Source: an uncultured Pelagibacteraceae bacterium (GTDB lineage: Bacteria > Pseudomonadota > Alphaproteobacteria > Pelagibacterales > Pelagibacteraceae). Taken from it: a DNA stretch of 62,713 bases. This document shows positions 45,371 through 53,578 of the stretch, in pieces. The notes under the pieces were generated by a model. That model saw only the letters and a program-made list of their open reading frames with translations. It ran no database searches and had not been told where the DNA came from. Positions within the stretch are counted from its first letter, which is position 1. Each line of letters opens with the position of its first letter. The stretch is from NCBI GenBank assembly GCA_902570545.1, contig CACFYO010000002.1, positions 1 to 62,713 on the forward strand, in the 5' to 3' direction. The translations under genes and the position numbers were made by a program.

Positions 45371-45405
45371 AAAAAAAACCCCTATTTAATTTTCAAATAG
45401 GGGTT
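45371..45405 (-). terminator. terminator-like hairpin between dctP and dctQ that hides the dctQ ribosome-binding site
   Basis: On the minus strand AACCCCTATTT (45405-45395) pairs perfectly with AAATAGGGGTT (45387-45377) around a 7-nt loop, followed by six more Ts that end at the dctQ ATG. Flanking G and As can extend the stem against the T-run. The AGGGG in the 3' arm is the only plausible Shine-Dalgarno sequence of dctQ. The element can thus both stop most transcripts after dctP and limit translation of read-through transcripts. Confidence 0.8.
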
Positions 45406-45419
45406 CTTTATATATCTTT

Positions 45420-46430
45420 TTATTTAACTGCTAAAGCCATTTCCATCAGCTTATCGCCACCTGGAACTTTTTCAGCAAATGCTTTGTGAGAAGATTGTTT
45501 TGCAATCTCAACCCAAGCCGCATGGTCGTTTGCATCCATATATACCAACTTAACTCCTGCTGCTTTGTATGCGTCTTCAAATTTTTTATCTAAATTTTCA
45601 ACTTGCGCAGTCATATATTTCTCTGCAACTTTACCTGCCTCCATTAAAGCATTTTGTTGTTTTGAATTTAATTTATCAAAACTCATCTTTGACATTAAAA
45701 TTGGCTCATACATAAACCATAATCCAAATTTTCCTGGAGGTGTTGCACAAGATACTTGTTCATAAATTTTGTAACTTACAAAACTTCCTGAACTAGTATT
45801 TGCACCAGTTAATACTCCAGTTTGTAATCCAGTATAAATTTCAGATGAAGGCATACTTTGAATACCTGCTCCTGCTGCTTCTAACATTTGGTTAAATGCT
45901 TTACCGGCTGCTCTCATTACCTGTCCTTTAGCATCTGATGGATTTTTTATACATTTAGATTTTGATGCAAATCCCCCACCAAGCCAAGCATCAGATAATA
46001 CAACTACACCAGCATCATTAATGATTCTCTTGATCTCAGTCATCATTGGACCTTTATTAAATCTTAAGGCATGATCATGATTTTTTACTGTTCCTGGCAT
46101 TAGTGTTGCATCAAATTCAGGATGAAATTTCGATGCATATGCTAATGGAAATGCAGAAATATCTAGCTGACCAGTAGTCATTGGTTTCCATTGTTCTTTT
46201 GGTTTATAAAGTGACTTTGCTGGATAAATTCTAATATCCAAATCTACACCTGCTTTTTTTACTTCATCAGCAATTATTTGAACCATTTCATGTCTTGGAT
46301 CAAAAGAACCATCGGCTCTTGGAGTACCTGGCCATTGGTGACTAGCTTTTAATGTAACAGCATAAGCTGATCCAATTAATGAGAAAGCTAAAAATAATGT
46401 TGTGAAATAAAAACTTATTTTTTTAAACAT
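45420..46430 (-). CDS. dctP: TRAP transporter substrate-binding protein DctP
   Basis: 336 residues with a signal peptide ending near AYA-VT (residue 24). The mature protein has the DctP fold; Arg173 in GQVMRAAGKAFN is in the place of the conserved Arg that salt-bridges the ligand carboxylate. Cys160 and Cys228 region (YEQVSCATPPG) are extra. It binds the substrate in the periplasm for DctQM. Downstream malonyl-CoA decarboxylase and the divergent CoA-transferase suggest a dicarboxylate such as malonate, by inference. GAGGGG lies 5 nt before the ATG. Confidence 0.92.
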   Translation of the reverse strand: MFKKISFYFTTLFLAFSLIGSAYAVTLKASHQWPGTPRADGSFDPRHEMVQIIADEVKKAGVDLDIRIYPAKSLYKPKEQWKPMTTGQLDISAFPLAYASKFHPEFDATLMPGTVKNHDHALRFNKGPMMTEIKRIINDAGVVVLSDAWLGGGFASKSKCIKNPSDAKGQVMRAAGKAFNQMLEAAGAGIQSMPSSEIYTGLQTGVLTGANTSSGSFVSYKIYEQVSCATPPGKFGLWFMYEPILMSKMSFDKLNSKQQNALMEAGKVAEKYMTAQVENLDKKFEDAYKAAGVKLVYMDANDHAAWVEIAKQSSHKAFAEKVPGGDKLMEMALAVK

Positions 46431-46463
46431 GTTTTCCCCTCTTTAAATTAATTTAATAAACAT

Positions 46464-46492
46464 ATTAAATTGAACTTATTAGTAAGAGTCAA
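46464..46492 (-). promoter_or_regulatory. sigma-70-type promoter of the dctP operon
   Basis: TTGACT (46492-46487) and TTTAAT (46469-46464) on the minus strand are 17 nt apart. The leader would be about 25-30 nt and contains GAGGGG before the dctP ATG. The divergent CoA-transferase gene starts only 27 nt beyond the -35, so both promoters share this 88-nt gap. Confidence 0.55.
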
Positions 46493-46518
46493 TATAAGGA
46501 AATGTCATATATTTAATT

Positions 46519-47661
46519 ATGGATGGACCATTAAAAAATTTATTAGTTGTTGATTTAACAAGGGTTTTAGTAGGACCTTATTGTACGATGATACTCTCAG
46601 ATTTAGGTGCAAGAGTTATAAAAATTGAAGCACCAGAAACAGGTGACGACTCTCGAAAATTTGGGCCTTTTGTTAAAGATTATTCTGCATACTTTATGTC
46701 ATTAAATAGAGGTAAAGAAAGTATAGCTTTGAATTTGAAGAATGATGAGGACAAAAAAATTTTTGATAAAATTTTATCTAAAGCAGATATTTTAGTTGAA
46801 AATTTTAAACCTGGTACATTAGAAAAGTGGGGTTTTGGCTGGAAAGATGTAAGTAAAAAATATCCTAAATTAATTTATGCATCGGCATCAGGGTTTGGCC
46901 AAACTGGACCTTTAAAAGAGCTACCAGCATATGACATGGTCGTTCAAGGTATGGGAGGCTTGATGAGTGTAACTGGCCATCCAAACTCAGAACCAACAAG
47001 GGTTGGAACCTCTATTGGTGATATCACAGCAGGGCTTTTTACAGCAATTGGAATTAATGCAGCTTTATACGATAGACAAAAAACTGGTAAAGGAGCTTTT
47101 ATAGATGTCTCAATGTTAGATTGCCAAATAGCAATTTTAGAAAATGCAATTGCAAGATATCTTTCCAAAAATGAAATTCCAGGACCAATGGGTTCAAGAC
47201 ATCCATCTATTGCTCCCTTTGAAGCTTTTAAAACGAAAGATAGTTATATAATTATTGCTGCAGGAAATGATAAACTTTTTACAAAACTTTGTAACGTATT
47301 AAAAATTCCTGAAACTGCAAATGATGAAAGATTTAATTCTAATTCACTAAGATGTGAAAACATGGATCACTTAAAAGAAATTTTTGAAAAACAATTGAAC
47401 TCCAAATCTACAGATGAATGGGTTAAAGAAATGGAAGAATTGAAAATTCCATGTGGGCCAATTTTTAATATAAAACAAGCTGTAGAAAATCCTCAAATTC
47501 AAGAAAGAAATATGATTGTAAAATCATACCATAAAATTATTGGAGAATTTAAATCAGCAGGAAACCCTATCAAAATGTCTACCTACAAAGATGAAAATAC
47601 TAGGGGTAATATTCCAGATTTAGATGAGCACAGGGAAAAAATAATAAAGGAATTTAGTTAA
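46519..47661 (+). CDS. family III (CaiB/BaiF) CoA-transferase
   Basis: 380 residues. LLVVDLTRVLVGPYCTMILS and DLGARVIKIEAPETGDD open the fold, NRGKESIALNLK and ASGFGQTGP follow, and Asp168 in TSIGDITAGLFTAIG is the catalytic-type Asp. These enzymes move CoA between carboxylic acids. Divergent from the TRAP operon containing malonyl-CoA decarboxylase, it could activate the imported acid with CoA from succinyl- or acetyl-CoA. The specific acid is not known. The gene ends 1 nt from convergent rpoZ. Confidence 0.88.
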   Translation: MDGPLKNLLVVDLTRVLVGPYCTMILSDLGARVIKIEAPETGDDSRKFGPFVKDYSAYFMSLNRGKESIALNLKNDEDKKIFDKILSKADILVENFKPGTLEKWGFGWKDVSKKYPKLIYASASGFGQTGPLKELPAYDMVVQGMGGLMSVTGHPNSEPTRVGTSIGDITAGLFTAIGINAALYDRQKTGKGAFIDVSMLDCQIAILENAIARYLSKNEIPGPMGSRHPSIAPFEAFKTKDSYIIIAAGNDKLFTKLCNVLKIPETANDERFNSNSLRCENMDHLKEIFEKQLNSKSTDEWVKEMEELKIPCGPIFNIKQAVENPQIQERNMIVKSYHKIIGEFKSAGNPIKMSTYKDENTRGNIPDLDEHREKIIKEFS

Positions 47662-47662
47662 T

Positions 47663-48181
47663 TTATTCTTGGTTTTCTGTTTCGTCTGATACAGTCTCTT
47701 CTTGATCTTTCATTTCGTCCAATGAAACATCAGACTCTTCTTCTTGCATGTCCTCAACAGGATCAGAAGCAGGTTGTTCAGCTGTATTTTGTAACTCAGC
47801 TAAATCATCTTTAGAAACTTGAATTTTTTCTGGAATTTTTCTAGCTCTCTTAGATGGAAGAATTGGTACACCGCTTTTTGAAATTTCACCTTTGTAAAGA
47901 TTTTCAAAATCATCGCCAATATCATCTTCATCCTCTGATGTATCATCAACTTGCTCAACATGTTTTCTTAACTTGTAAACTGCAGCATCTGTTAAATCAG
48001 GAACTTTGATTGTTTCTTCAGCGATTTCTCTTAATGCTATGACAGTATTTTTGTCATTATCTCTATCTAAAGTAGGCTCTAATCCTGAGTTAAGTTGTGT
48101 AGCTCTTTCCTTTGCAACTAAAACTAATTCATAAGGACTATCTACTTTATCTATACAATCTTCAACTGTAACTCTTGCCAT
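47663..48181 (-). CDS. rpoZ: RNA polymerase omega subunit with long acidic tail
   Basis: 172 residues. The N-terminal [36 protein letters not shown] and following helix are standard omega (RpoZ), which helps fold and assemble beta-prime. E. coli omega has 91 residues; here a Asp/Glu-rich extension from about residue 98 ([16 protein letters not shown]) continues, with a basic patch [13 protein letters not shown], to a second acidic end. Alphaproteobacterial omegas are often somewhat longer, but this tail is large. Confidence 0.92.
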   Translation of the reverse strand: MARVTVEDCIDKVDSPYELVLVAKERATQLNSGLEPTLDRDNDKNTVIALREIAEETIKVPDLTDAAVYKLRKHVEQVDDTSEDEDDIGDDFENLYKGEISKSGVPILPSKRARKIPEKIQVSKDDLAELQNTAEQPASDPVEDMQEEESDVSLDEMKDQEETVSDETENQE

Positions 48182-48223
48182 GGATGGTTAGATACACCTC
48201 GATTATAAAAAAATCAAGCAGTA

Positions 48224-49432
48224 TTAGAGGTAAACAGGATTTAATTTTTTTCTAATTGTGAAAAGTAAGGCTATAGAGCATGCAATTGCAATTGCTGCAA
48301 TAAATGCAATCTTTTCAATTGAAAATCCAGCATCTATAAAAATGCCAAATAACGCCGTTCCAAAGGCAGTTGCAAATACCATTAAAGCAGTTGTTAATGC
48401 TTTTATTGATCCGATATATTTTACACCATAAATTTCTGCCCAGGTTGATGATCCTAATAAATTCGCAAGACCATTAGATATTCCTACCAATCCAAGAAAT
48501 AAAAAAGCAGACTGTGGGGCATCAAAATATATGATCACTAAAGTTGCTAATAGTAATGGAATATTCATATAGATTAGTAATTTTCTACTTGTAAACTTGT
48601 CAATTAAATAACCAGCAACAATTAAAGTAATTACAGAAAAAATTGAGTAAGACATAAAAGATTGTGCAATTGTATACTCACCCCACCCTTTAGAATTTGA
48701 GACAAATGACTGATAGACAAACACTCCTGTCGCTATCCATGGCATTGCCAACATGTTTAATGAGACAATATAAAATCTATAATCTCCAAGAACCTCGATT
48801 CTTTTCCAGTTTTTAATATTTTCCTCTTTTAATTTTTCGTTTTGATTACTCTCTCTAGTATCTAATTTTACATCTTTAACCAAAATGTAAGATGCAAAAG
48901 GTAAACAAATTAAAACTAATAAAGAAAAGGCTACCCATAGATCTTGCCAAACGAACAGGGTTAAAAGATAAACTATTAATACTGGCATTATAAATTCTGC
49001 AGAAGATAAACCAAACCATATAATGCTTAACGCTTTACCTCTAGATTTTATAAAGTATCTTGAAATGGTAGTTGAGGCTGTGTGAGACATTAATCCTTGG
49101 CCAGAAAATCTCATTAAAAAAATAGCGACAAATAAAAAAGCTACAGATGATATTTTGGAAAAGAAAAAAGAGGAAAAGGATAAAAGTATTGTAACAAAGA
49201 TAGCAAATTTTATCACATTTACATCATCAATTTTTTTTCCAATCCATATAAGAAGCAAACTACTAAATAGAGTTGCAGATGCATAAATCGTGCCAAATTG
49301 TCCATGTGTTATAGAAAGAGTTTCTCTTATACTAGAATTAAATAGTCCTATAAAAAAACTCTGTCCAAAACACGAAAAAAATGTAAATATGAAACCAAAA
49401 ATAATTACTTTTAAACTTAAATTTTTAAACAT
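48224..49432 (-). CDS. major facilitator superfamily transporter, monocarboxylate-like
   Basis: 402 residues with twelve membrane helices and a central charged loop (LDTRESNQNEKLKEEN, near 195-210). Helix 4-5 region MRFSGQGLMSHTASTTISRYF with FIKSRGKALSI is like MCT/oxalate-formate type carriers. Substrate unknown. It diverges from the dehydrogenase gene with only 11 nt between start codons, so they may be co-regulated and the promoters must lie in coding DNA. Confidence 0.75.
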   Translation of the reverse strand: MFKNLSLKVIIFGFIFTFFSCFGQSFFIGLFNSSIRETLSITHGQFGTIYASATLFSSLLLIWIGKKIDDVNVIKFAIFVTILLSFSSFFFSKISSVAFLFVAIFLMRFSGQGLMSHTASTTISRYFIKSRGKALSIIWFGLSSAEFIMPVLIVYLLTLFVWQDLWVAFSLLVLICLPFASYILVKDVKLDTRESNQNEKLKEENIKNWKRIEVLGDYRFYIVSLNMLAMPWIATGVFVYQSFVSNSKGWGEYTIAQSFMSYSIFSVITLIVAGYLIDKFTSRKLLIYMNIPLLLATLVIIYFDAPQSAFLFLGLVGISNGLANLLGSSTWAEIYGVKYIGSIKALTTALMVFATAFGTALFGIFIDAGFSIEKIAFIAAIAIACSIALLFTIRKKLNPVYL

Positions 49433-49443
49433 ATAAATAAATT

Positions 49444-50319
49444 ATGACTTGTAATATTGCTTTCATAGGTCTCGGGGTAATGGGTTATCCGATGGCTGGT
49501 TATATATCAAAAGCTGGGCATAATGTAAGTGTTTTTAATAGAACAACTGCCAAAGCTGAAAAATGGATTTCTGAATATAAAGGTAAAATGGCTTCAACAC
49601 CAAAAGAAGCTGCAGAAGGTGCTGATTTTATTTTTACTTGTGTAGGAAACGATGAGGATTTGAAACAAGTTACTCTAGGTGAAAATGGATTATTTCATAG
49701 TGCTAAAGAAGGTTCAATCTACGTAGATAATTCAACTGTATCTGCAGAAGTATCAAGAGAACTTTATAACAAAGCGAAAGAAAAAGGATTTGCTTTTTTA
49801 GATGCACCAATTTCTGGAGGTCAATCTGGAGCTGAAGGTGGAATATTAACAGTTATGGTTGGGGGTGATGAAGAAGCTTTTAAAAAAGCAAAACCAGTAA
49901 TTGATTGCTATAGCAAAAAAGTAAAATTAATTGGTCAATCAGGAAGTGGCCAACTTACAAAAATGATGAATCAAATGTGTATTGCGGGAGTTGTTCAAGG
50001 TTTATCAGAGGCCATTAATTTTGGAATAAATGCTGGTTTAGATATTGATAAAGTAATGGAGACAATTTCAAAAGGAGCTGCTCAATCTTGGCAGATGGAA
50101 AATAGATATAAAACTATGGTTGAGGATAAATTTGACTATGGTTTTGCTGTAGATTGGATGAGAAAAGATCTAAAAATTGTAATTGAGGAAGCAAAGAGAA
50201 ATGGTTCACCTGTTCCAATAACAGAAATAGTTGATGAATATTATGCGGATGTTCAAAAAATGGGTGGTAACCGTTGGGATAGCTCTAGTCTGATTGCTAG
50301 ACTTAAAAAAAAGAAATAA
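49444..50319 (+). CDS. beta-hydroxyacid dehydrogenase (3-hydroxyisobutyrate / tartronate semialdehyde reductase type)
   Basis: 291 residues. The NAD(P) loop FIGLGVMGYPMAGYI is at residues 6-20, the substrate loop FLDAPISGGQSGAEGG near 119, and the catalytic Lys is in GSGQLTKMMNQM near residue 173. Family members oxidise 3-hydroxyisobutyrate or reduce tartronate semialdehyde; sequence does not separate them. It lies beside an MFS carrier and 4 nt before an FMN oxidase-like gene. Confidence 0.85.
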   Translation: MTCNIAFIGLGVMGYPMAGYISKAGHNVSVFNRTTAKAEKWISEYKGKMASTPKEAAEGADFIFTCVGNDEDLKQVTLGENGLFHSAKEGSIYVDNSTVSAEVSRELYNKAKEKGFAFLDAPISGGQSGAEGGILTVMVGGDEEAFKKAKPVIDCYSKKVKLIGQSGSGQLTKMMNQMCIAGVVQGLSEAINFGINAGLDIDKVMETISKGAAQSWQMENRYKTMVEDKFDYGFAVDWMRKDLKIVIEEAKRNGSPVPITEIVDEYYADVQKMGGNRWDSSSLIARLKKKK

Positions 50320-50323
50320 TCCT

Positions 50324-50929
50324 ATGTCAAATACTGTCCCATACTATGAGGACTTTTCTGAAATAAAGAAAAAAATTTGGTCAATGCTTGATGATGCAGT
50401 TACCAATAGATCATCACCTTTTCGAATTCCAGTTTTTGTTTGTGGAGATCAATCAGACATTGATGGAAGAATTGTAGTTCTTAGAAAATCAGATCAATCA
50501 AATAATCTAATTCAATTTCATAGTGATATTAGATCTGATAAAATTCCAAAGTTAAAAAAAAACAACAGTGCAGCACTTATTTTTTATGATAAAGAGGAAA
50601 AGATCCAGCTTAGGATTAAAGTTAAATGTGTTGTCAATCATAATAATGAAATAACTGAGCAATCATGGTCAAAAACTGCTCACGTGAGTCGAAAATGTTA
50701 CTTAATAAACAATGGACCGGGAACAGAAACGCATGAACCAAGCTCAGGTTTAAGTGAAGATATTGAAAAGTCTGGCTTTACAATGGAACAAAGTGAAGAA
50801 GGTTATAAAAACTTTACAGTAATACAATGTAAAATTGAAAGCATTGAATGGCTTTATCTCGCAGCAAAAGGTCATAGAAGAGCAAGATTTGATATTACAA
50901 ATGATAATCAAAACTGGCTAATTCCGTAA
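50324..50929 (+). CDS. pyridoxamine 5'-phosphate oxidase-like flavoprotein
   Basis: About 201 residues from the ATG giving MSNTVPYYED; a start 30 nt earlier would lie inside the preceding gene. The split-barrel FMN domain is seen in SPFRIPVFVCGD, GRIVVLRKSDQSNNLIQFHS and DIRSDKIPKL, ending with WLYLAAKGHRRARFDI, similar to PdxH C-terminal RxR. It may be a PNP oxidase relative acting on another substrate; true PdxH motifs are incomplete. Confidence 0.72.
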   Translation: MSNTVPYYEDFSEIKKKIWSMLDDAVTNRSSPFRIPVFVCGDQSDIDGRIVVLRKSDQSNNLIQFHSDIRSDKIPKLKKNNSAALIFYDKEEKIQLRIKVKCVVNHNNEITEQSWSKTAHVSRKCYLINNGPGTETHEPSSGLSEDIEKSGFTMEQSEEGYKNFTVIQCKIESIEWLYLAAKGHRRARFDITNDNQNWLIP

Positions 50930-50930
50930 A

Positions 50931-51134
50931 ATGCTAAGCGGACTTATTATTGCTGTAGCTCTCGTTTTGGGTGGATTAGCTGCAATGAGGTTTGGTATAT
51001 TTCAAATAAGAAAATTTAAAAAAGGTGAAATTAAAGTCACAAAAAAAGTTAGTGAACAAATAGCTTTTTTAATATTTTTTGTGATTATTTTAGGGTTAAT
51101 TGTTTATTCTGTTAATGATTTGCTTTTTAGATAA
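50931..51134 (+). CDS. small two-helix membrane protein
   Basis: 67 residues with hydrophobic segments at about 3-22 and 44-64, separated by a basic loop (QIRKFKKGEIKVTKKVSEQ). It starts 1 nt after the flavoprotein gene and ends 1 nt before a convergent gene. The loop-and-helix plan recalls HIG1-type respiratory small proteins but I see no signature. Function unknown. Confidence 0.6.
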   Translation: MLSGLIIAVALVLGGLAAMRFGIFQIRKFKKGEIKVTKKVSEQIAFLIFFVIILGLIVYSVNDLLFR

Positions 51135-51135
51135 A

Positions 51136-52125
51136 TTAGTTTTCCTGATAAATGTTTAACTCATCCTCCCAAGATGCAGTAACATCTCTCCTAGCATAAA
51201 AACATTGATATCCAATACCTTCTTCAGGTTCAAATTTTATATAATCATGTTTAGTAACTTTCCATTTATCTTTTGAAAGGCAGGTTAATTCAAATGGGTC
51301 AAAAGGAGTGTCTGACGTGGGAGTGAAATAAACACTATCTTGCATATCTGGACAGCTTTCAATGTCATGACCCCAATAATCATCATTCTTTGGATCTAAA
51401 GCGTGATTTGTTCCATCGCCTGACCTACTCATCATATCTTTTGTTTTTTTAGTGTTATGTCCTTCAATATAATTTGGTGAACATGTATAAATTCCTCCCA
51501 TAGCATGCAAAACCTCGTGTAAAATAAAATATCCAACCTCTTTGTTGTTAAGTGGCCACTTTTTTTGATGTTTGGAAAATACATTAAATATTGGAAATCC
51601 ACCAGAAAATGGCCAATCCTTATAACTAAAGTCTCCAAAGTTAAAATAAATTTTTTTAGGATTATTCATACCATTGTTAATTATAGATCTTCCGAATACA
51701 TTTGCACAACTTCCCCATTTTGATTTTTTCATATCTTTTTTGGTTCTATTAACTCTAAGAAACGTAATATCTAGCTTTCCATCTTCGCGTCTATCCCATT
51801 TTAATTTCTGACCTTCACCATTATTAAAATTTGATTTTTTATTTGCTTTTGCAGTTTTCTTCAAAATCCAATTATCTGCAATTTCTATCCATTTTTCTAC
51901 ATCTCCATTTATATCCCCTTCTTTATCTTTAGAATCCTTTAATAAAGTGTAAACAATATGAACTTGAAAATCATCATTAACATCTGGTTGATCCTCAAAA
52001 AATCTGCCCAGTTTTTTATCGCTATCTAAAATTACTGCAGTTGTGTTACTATCGTAGCATTTATCAGCATATGCATTTGAAATTATTAAAATTAATGTAA
52101 TAAGTATTATTAATATCTTTTTCAT
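51136..52125 (-). CDS. secreted zinc-metallopeptidase-like protein, paralogue 1
   Basis: 329 residues with a signal peptide (ILIILITLILIISNAYA, cleavage near 20). HEVLH at 203-207 followed by AMGG is an HExxHxxG zinc site; His223 (IEGHNT) may be the third ligand and Met231-232 (DMM) a Met-turn as in metzincin-like enzymes. It shares with the next gene upstream the blocks DQPDV, KDSKD, REDGK, NNP and CPD..DSV....PTS.TPF.P. Five or more Cys suggest disulfides. A periplasmic or extracellular peptidase is the best reading, not proven. Confidence 0.68.
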   Translation of the reverse strand: MKKILIILITLILIISNAYADKCYDSNTTAVILDSDKKLGRFFEDQPDVNDDFQVHIVYTLLKDSKDKEGDINGDVEKWIEIADNWILKKTAKANKKSNFNNGEGQKLKWDRREDGKLDITFLRVNRTKKDMKKSKWGSCANVFGRSIINNGMNNPKKIYFNFGDFSYKDWPFSGGFPIFNVFSKHQKKWPLNNKEVGYFILHEVLHAMGGIYTCSPNYIEGHNTKKTKDMMSRSGDGTNHALDPKNDDYWGHDIESCPDMQDSVYFTPTSDTPFDPFELTCLSKDKWKVTKHDYIKFEPEEGIGYQCFYARRDVTASWEDELNIYQEN

Positions 52126-52127
52126 CT

Positions 52128-52991
52128 CTAGAAATTATTGAAATCTTTATATCTATTATATGTACACCAAGTTCTTTTTTTTTTAATTTTTTTTAGTTTT
52201 TTATGAGAATATCTTTCTCTCCATTCATAATTACTATCAGGAGAAATACCTCGACCAACTTCTGCAGCCATTGCACATTTTAAGTAAACAGGATTAAATG
52301 GTGTACTAGAAGTAGGTTCTAAAAAAACAGAATCTTTAAAATCAGGACAAGTAGGATCTTTATGATTATACAATGAGCCCAAATTATACTTGTCTCCCCC
52401 GTCAGGTCCTCCAATTATTGTCCCATACTTGTGTGATTTTTTAGCTCCTTTTGTGCATGGCCAAGCAAATCCATTTACATGCATTAATTCATGTAAAGTA
52501 ATTAGAATTCTTTTATTTTTACTTGGGTTATATTTACTTTTTAAAAAAATATATCCATGGTGTACACTTCCTTGGCCACCATCTCTATGCCCTACATCTA
52601 CCCATGCAAAATACAATTTATTTGGATTGTTAAATCCTAATTTTGTTAAATAAGCGTCAGGATAGTTCATTCCATAATTTCCTTTATATTGTTTATCAAA
52701 CCTAACAAAAGAAATATCCATTTTTCCATCTTCCCTCATGTCATATCTAAATTTTTGCTTACCTTTTGTCATTTTGAGCATTTTTTCATTGGCCTCTAAT
52801 AATTCCTTCTCCATTTTTCCATTGATATCCCATTCTCTATCCTTGCTATCTTTGTTTAAGAGATAAATAAAATGAACTTGAGGTTCATCAGAAACATCTG
52901 GTTGATCTACAAAATATCTTCCAACTTTTTCATCTGATGCAAAAACAGCATTTGAAAGTAGGGAAAAAACTATTATTAAAATTTTAATCAT
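52128..52991 (-). CDS. secreted zinc-metallopeptidase-like protein, paralogue 2
   Basis: 287 residues, signal peptide ending near VFA-SD (residue 18). The zinc motif is HELMH at 167-171 with VNG after it, and His187 in KKSHKYG as possible third ligand; the Met-turn seen in the sister protein is not obvious. Similarity to the downstream gene runs through the whole length, so the pair arose by tandem duplication and has diverged. It overlaps the upstream secreted-protein gene by 4 nt. The C terminus is very basic (HKKLKKIKKKRTW). Confidence 0.66.
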   Translation of the reverse strand: MIKILIIVFSLLSNAVFASDEKVGRYFVDQPDVSDEPQVHFIYLLNKDSKDREWDINGKMEKELLEANEKMLKMTKGKQKFRYDMREDGKMDISFVRFDKQYKGNYGMNYPDAYLTKLGFNNPNKLYFAWVDVGHRDGGQGSVHHGYIFLKSKYNPSKNKRILITLHELMHVNGFAWPCTKGAKKSHKYGTIIGGPDGGDKYNLGSLYNHKDPTCPDFKDSVFLEPTSSTPFNPVYLKCAMAAEVGRGISPDSNYEWRERYSHKKLKKIKKKRTWCTYNRYKDFNNF

Positions 52992-53578
52992 TTAGATATA
53001 TTTTTATCATTTAGCTCTACCATCGCTTTTCCTGGAGAAAAAGTATAATCATTATCATCCATTAATTTACCGTTTTTCATATTATATAATTTCCAATTAA
53101 ATTTTATGCTGCTATTTTGTTTTTTTCCTAATTTTAAAATTGTTAATTCAATTTTTCTAGGTTTCCCTCCAGAAGACCCTTCAAAAGACCTGGTTTCTCC
53201 GTCTTTCCAAATTCCCAAAGGAAATTTACATCCATTTTCAATTATTCTACCACCACGTCTACTATCCCAAATTCTTCCCATGCATTGTCCATCGTTAGTT
53301 ATTGTAAATAGCTGGGTTTTGAGACCACTTTGCCCTTTTCTTGTTCTTTTATAAACTTTTATTTTTTCTCCAGTTTCTGGATGATCCCAATCTTCAGGAC
53401 CTATAATTTCCTTTTTTTTCTTTTCGCCAAATACCAAATTAGCTTTTGTAAATTTAATTTCTGTATCATTTCTAATTTTTCCACCTGTGAAAAGCTCTAA
53501 AGGTATAAATCTTTCAAAAGCTTGAGAGAATTGAGTTAATAAAACTAATATTACAAAACTATAAAAAAGTTTTTTCAT
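52988..53578 (-). CDS. secreted protein of unknown function, linked to the metallopeptidase pair
   Basis: 196 residues starting MKKLFYSFVILVLLTQFSQA, a good signal peptide; its ATG overlaps the stop of the upstream hexapeptide-protein gene by 1 nt, so I prefer it to a start 30 nt earlier. The mature part is beta-rich and contains GPEDWDHPETGEKIKVYKRT and two Cys (GQCMGRIW, NGCKFPLG) that could pair. No family recognised. It precedes two tandem HExxH proteins with a 4-nt overlap and may be a partner or substrate. Confidence 0.6.
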   Translation of the reverse strand: MKKLFYSFVILVLLTQFSQAFERFIPLELFTGGKIRNDTEIKFTKANLVFGEKKKKEIIGPEDWDHPETGEKIKVYKRTRKGQSGLKTQLFTITNDGQCMGRIWDSRRGGRIIENGCKFPLGIWKDGETRSFEGSSGGKPRKIELTILKLGKKQNSSIKFNWKLYNMKNGKLMDDNDYTFSPGKAMVELNDKNISK

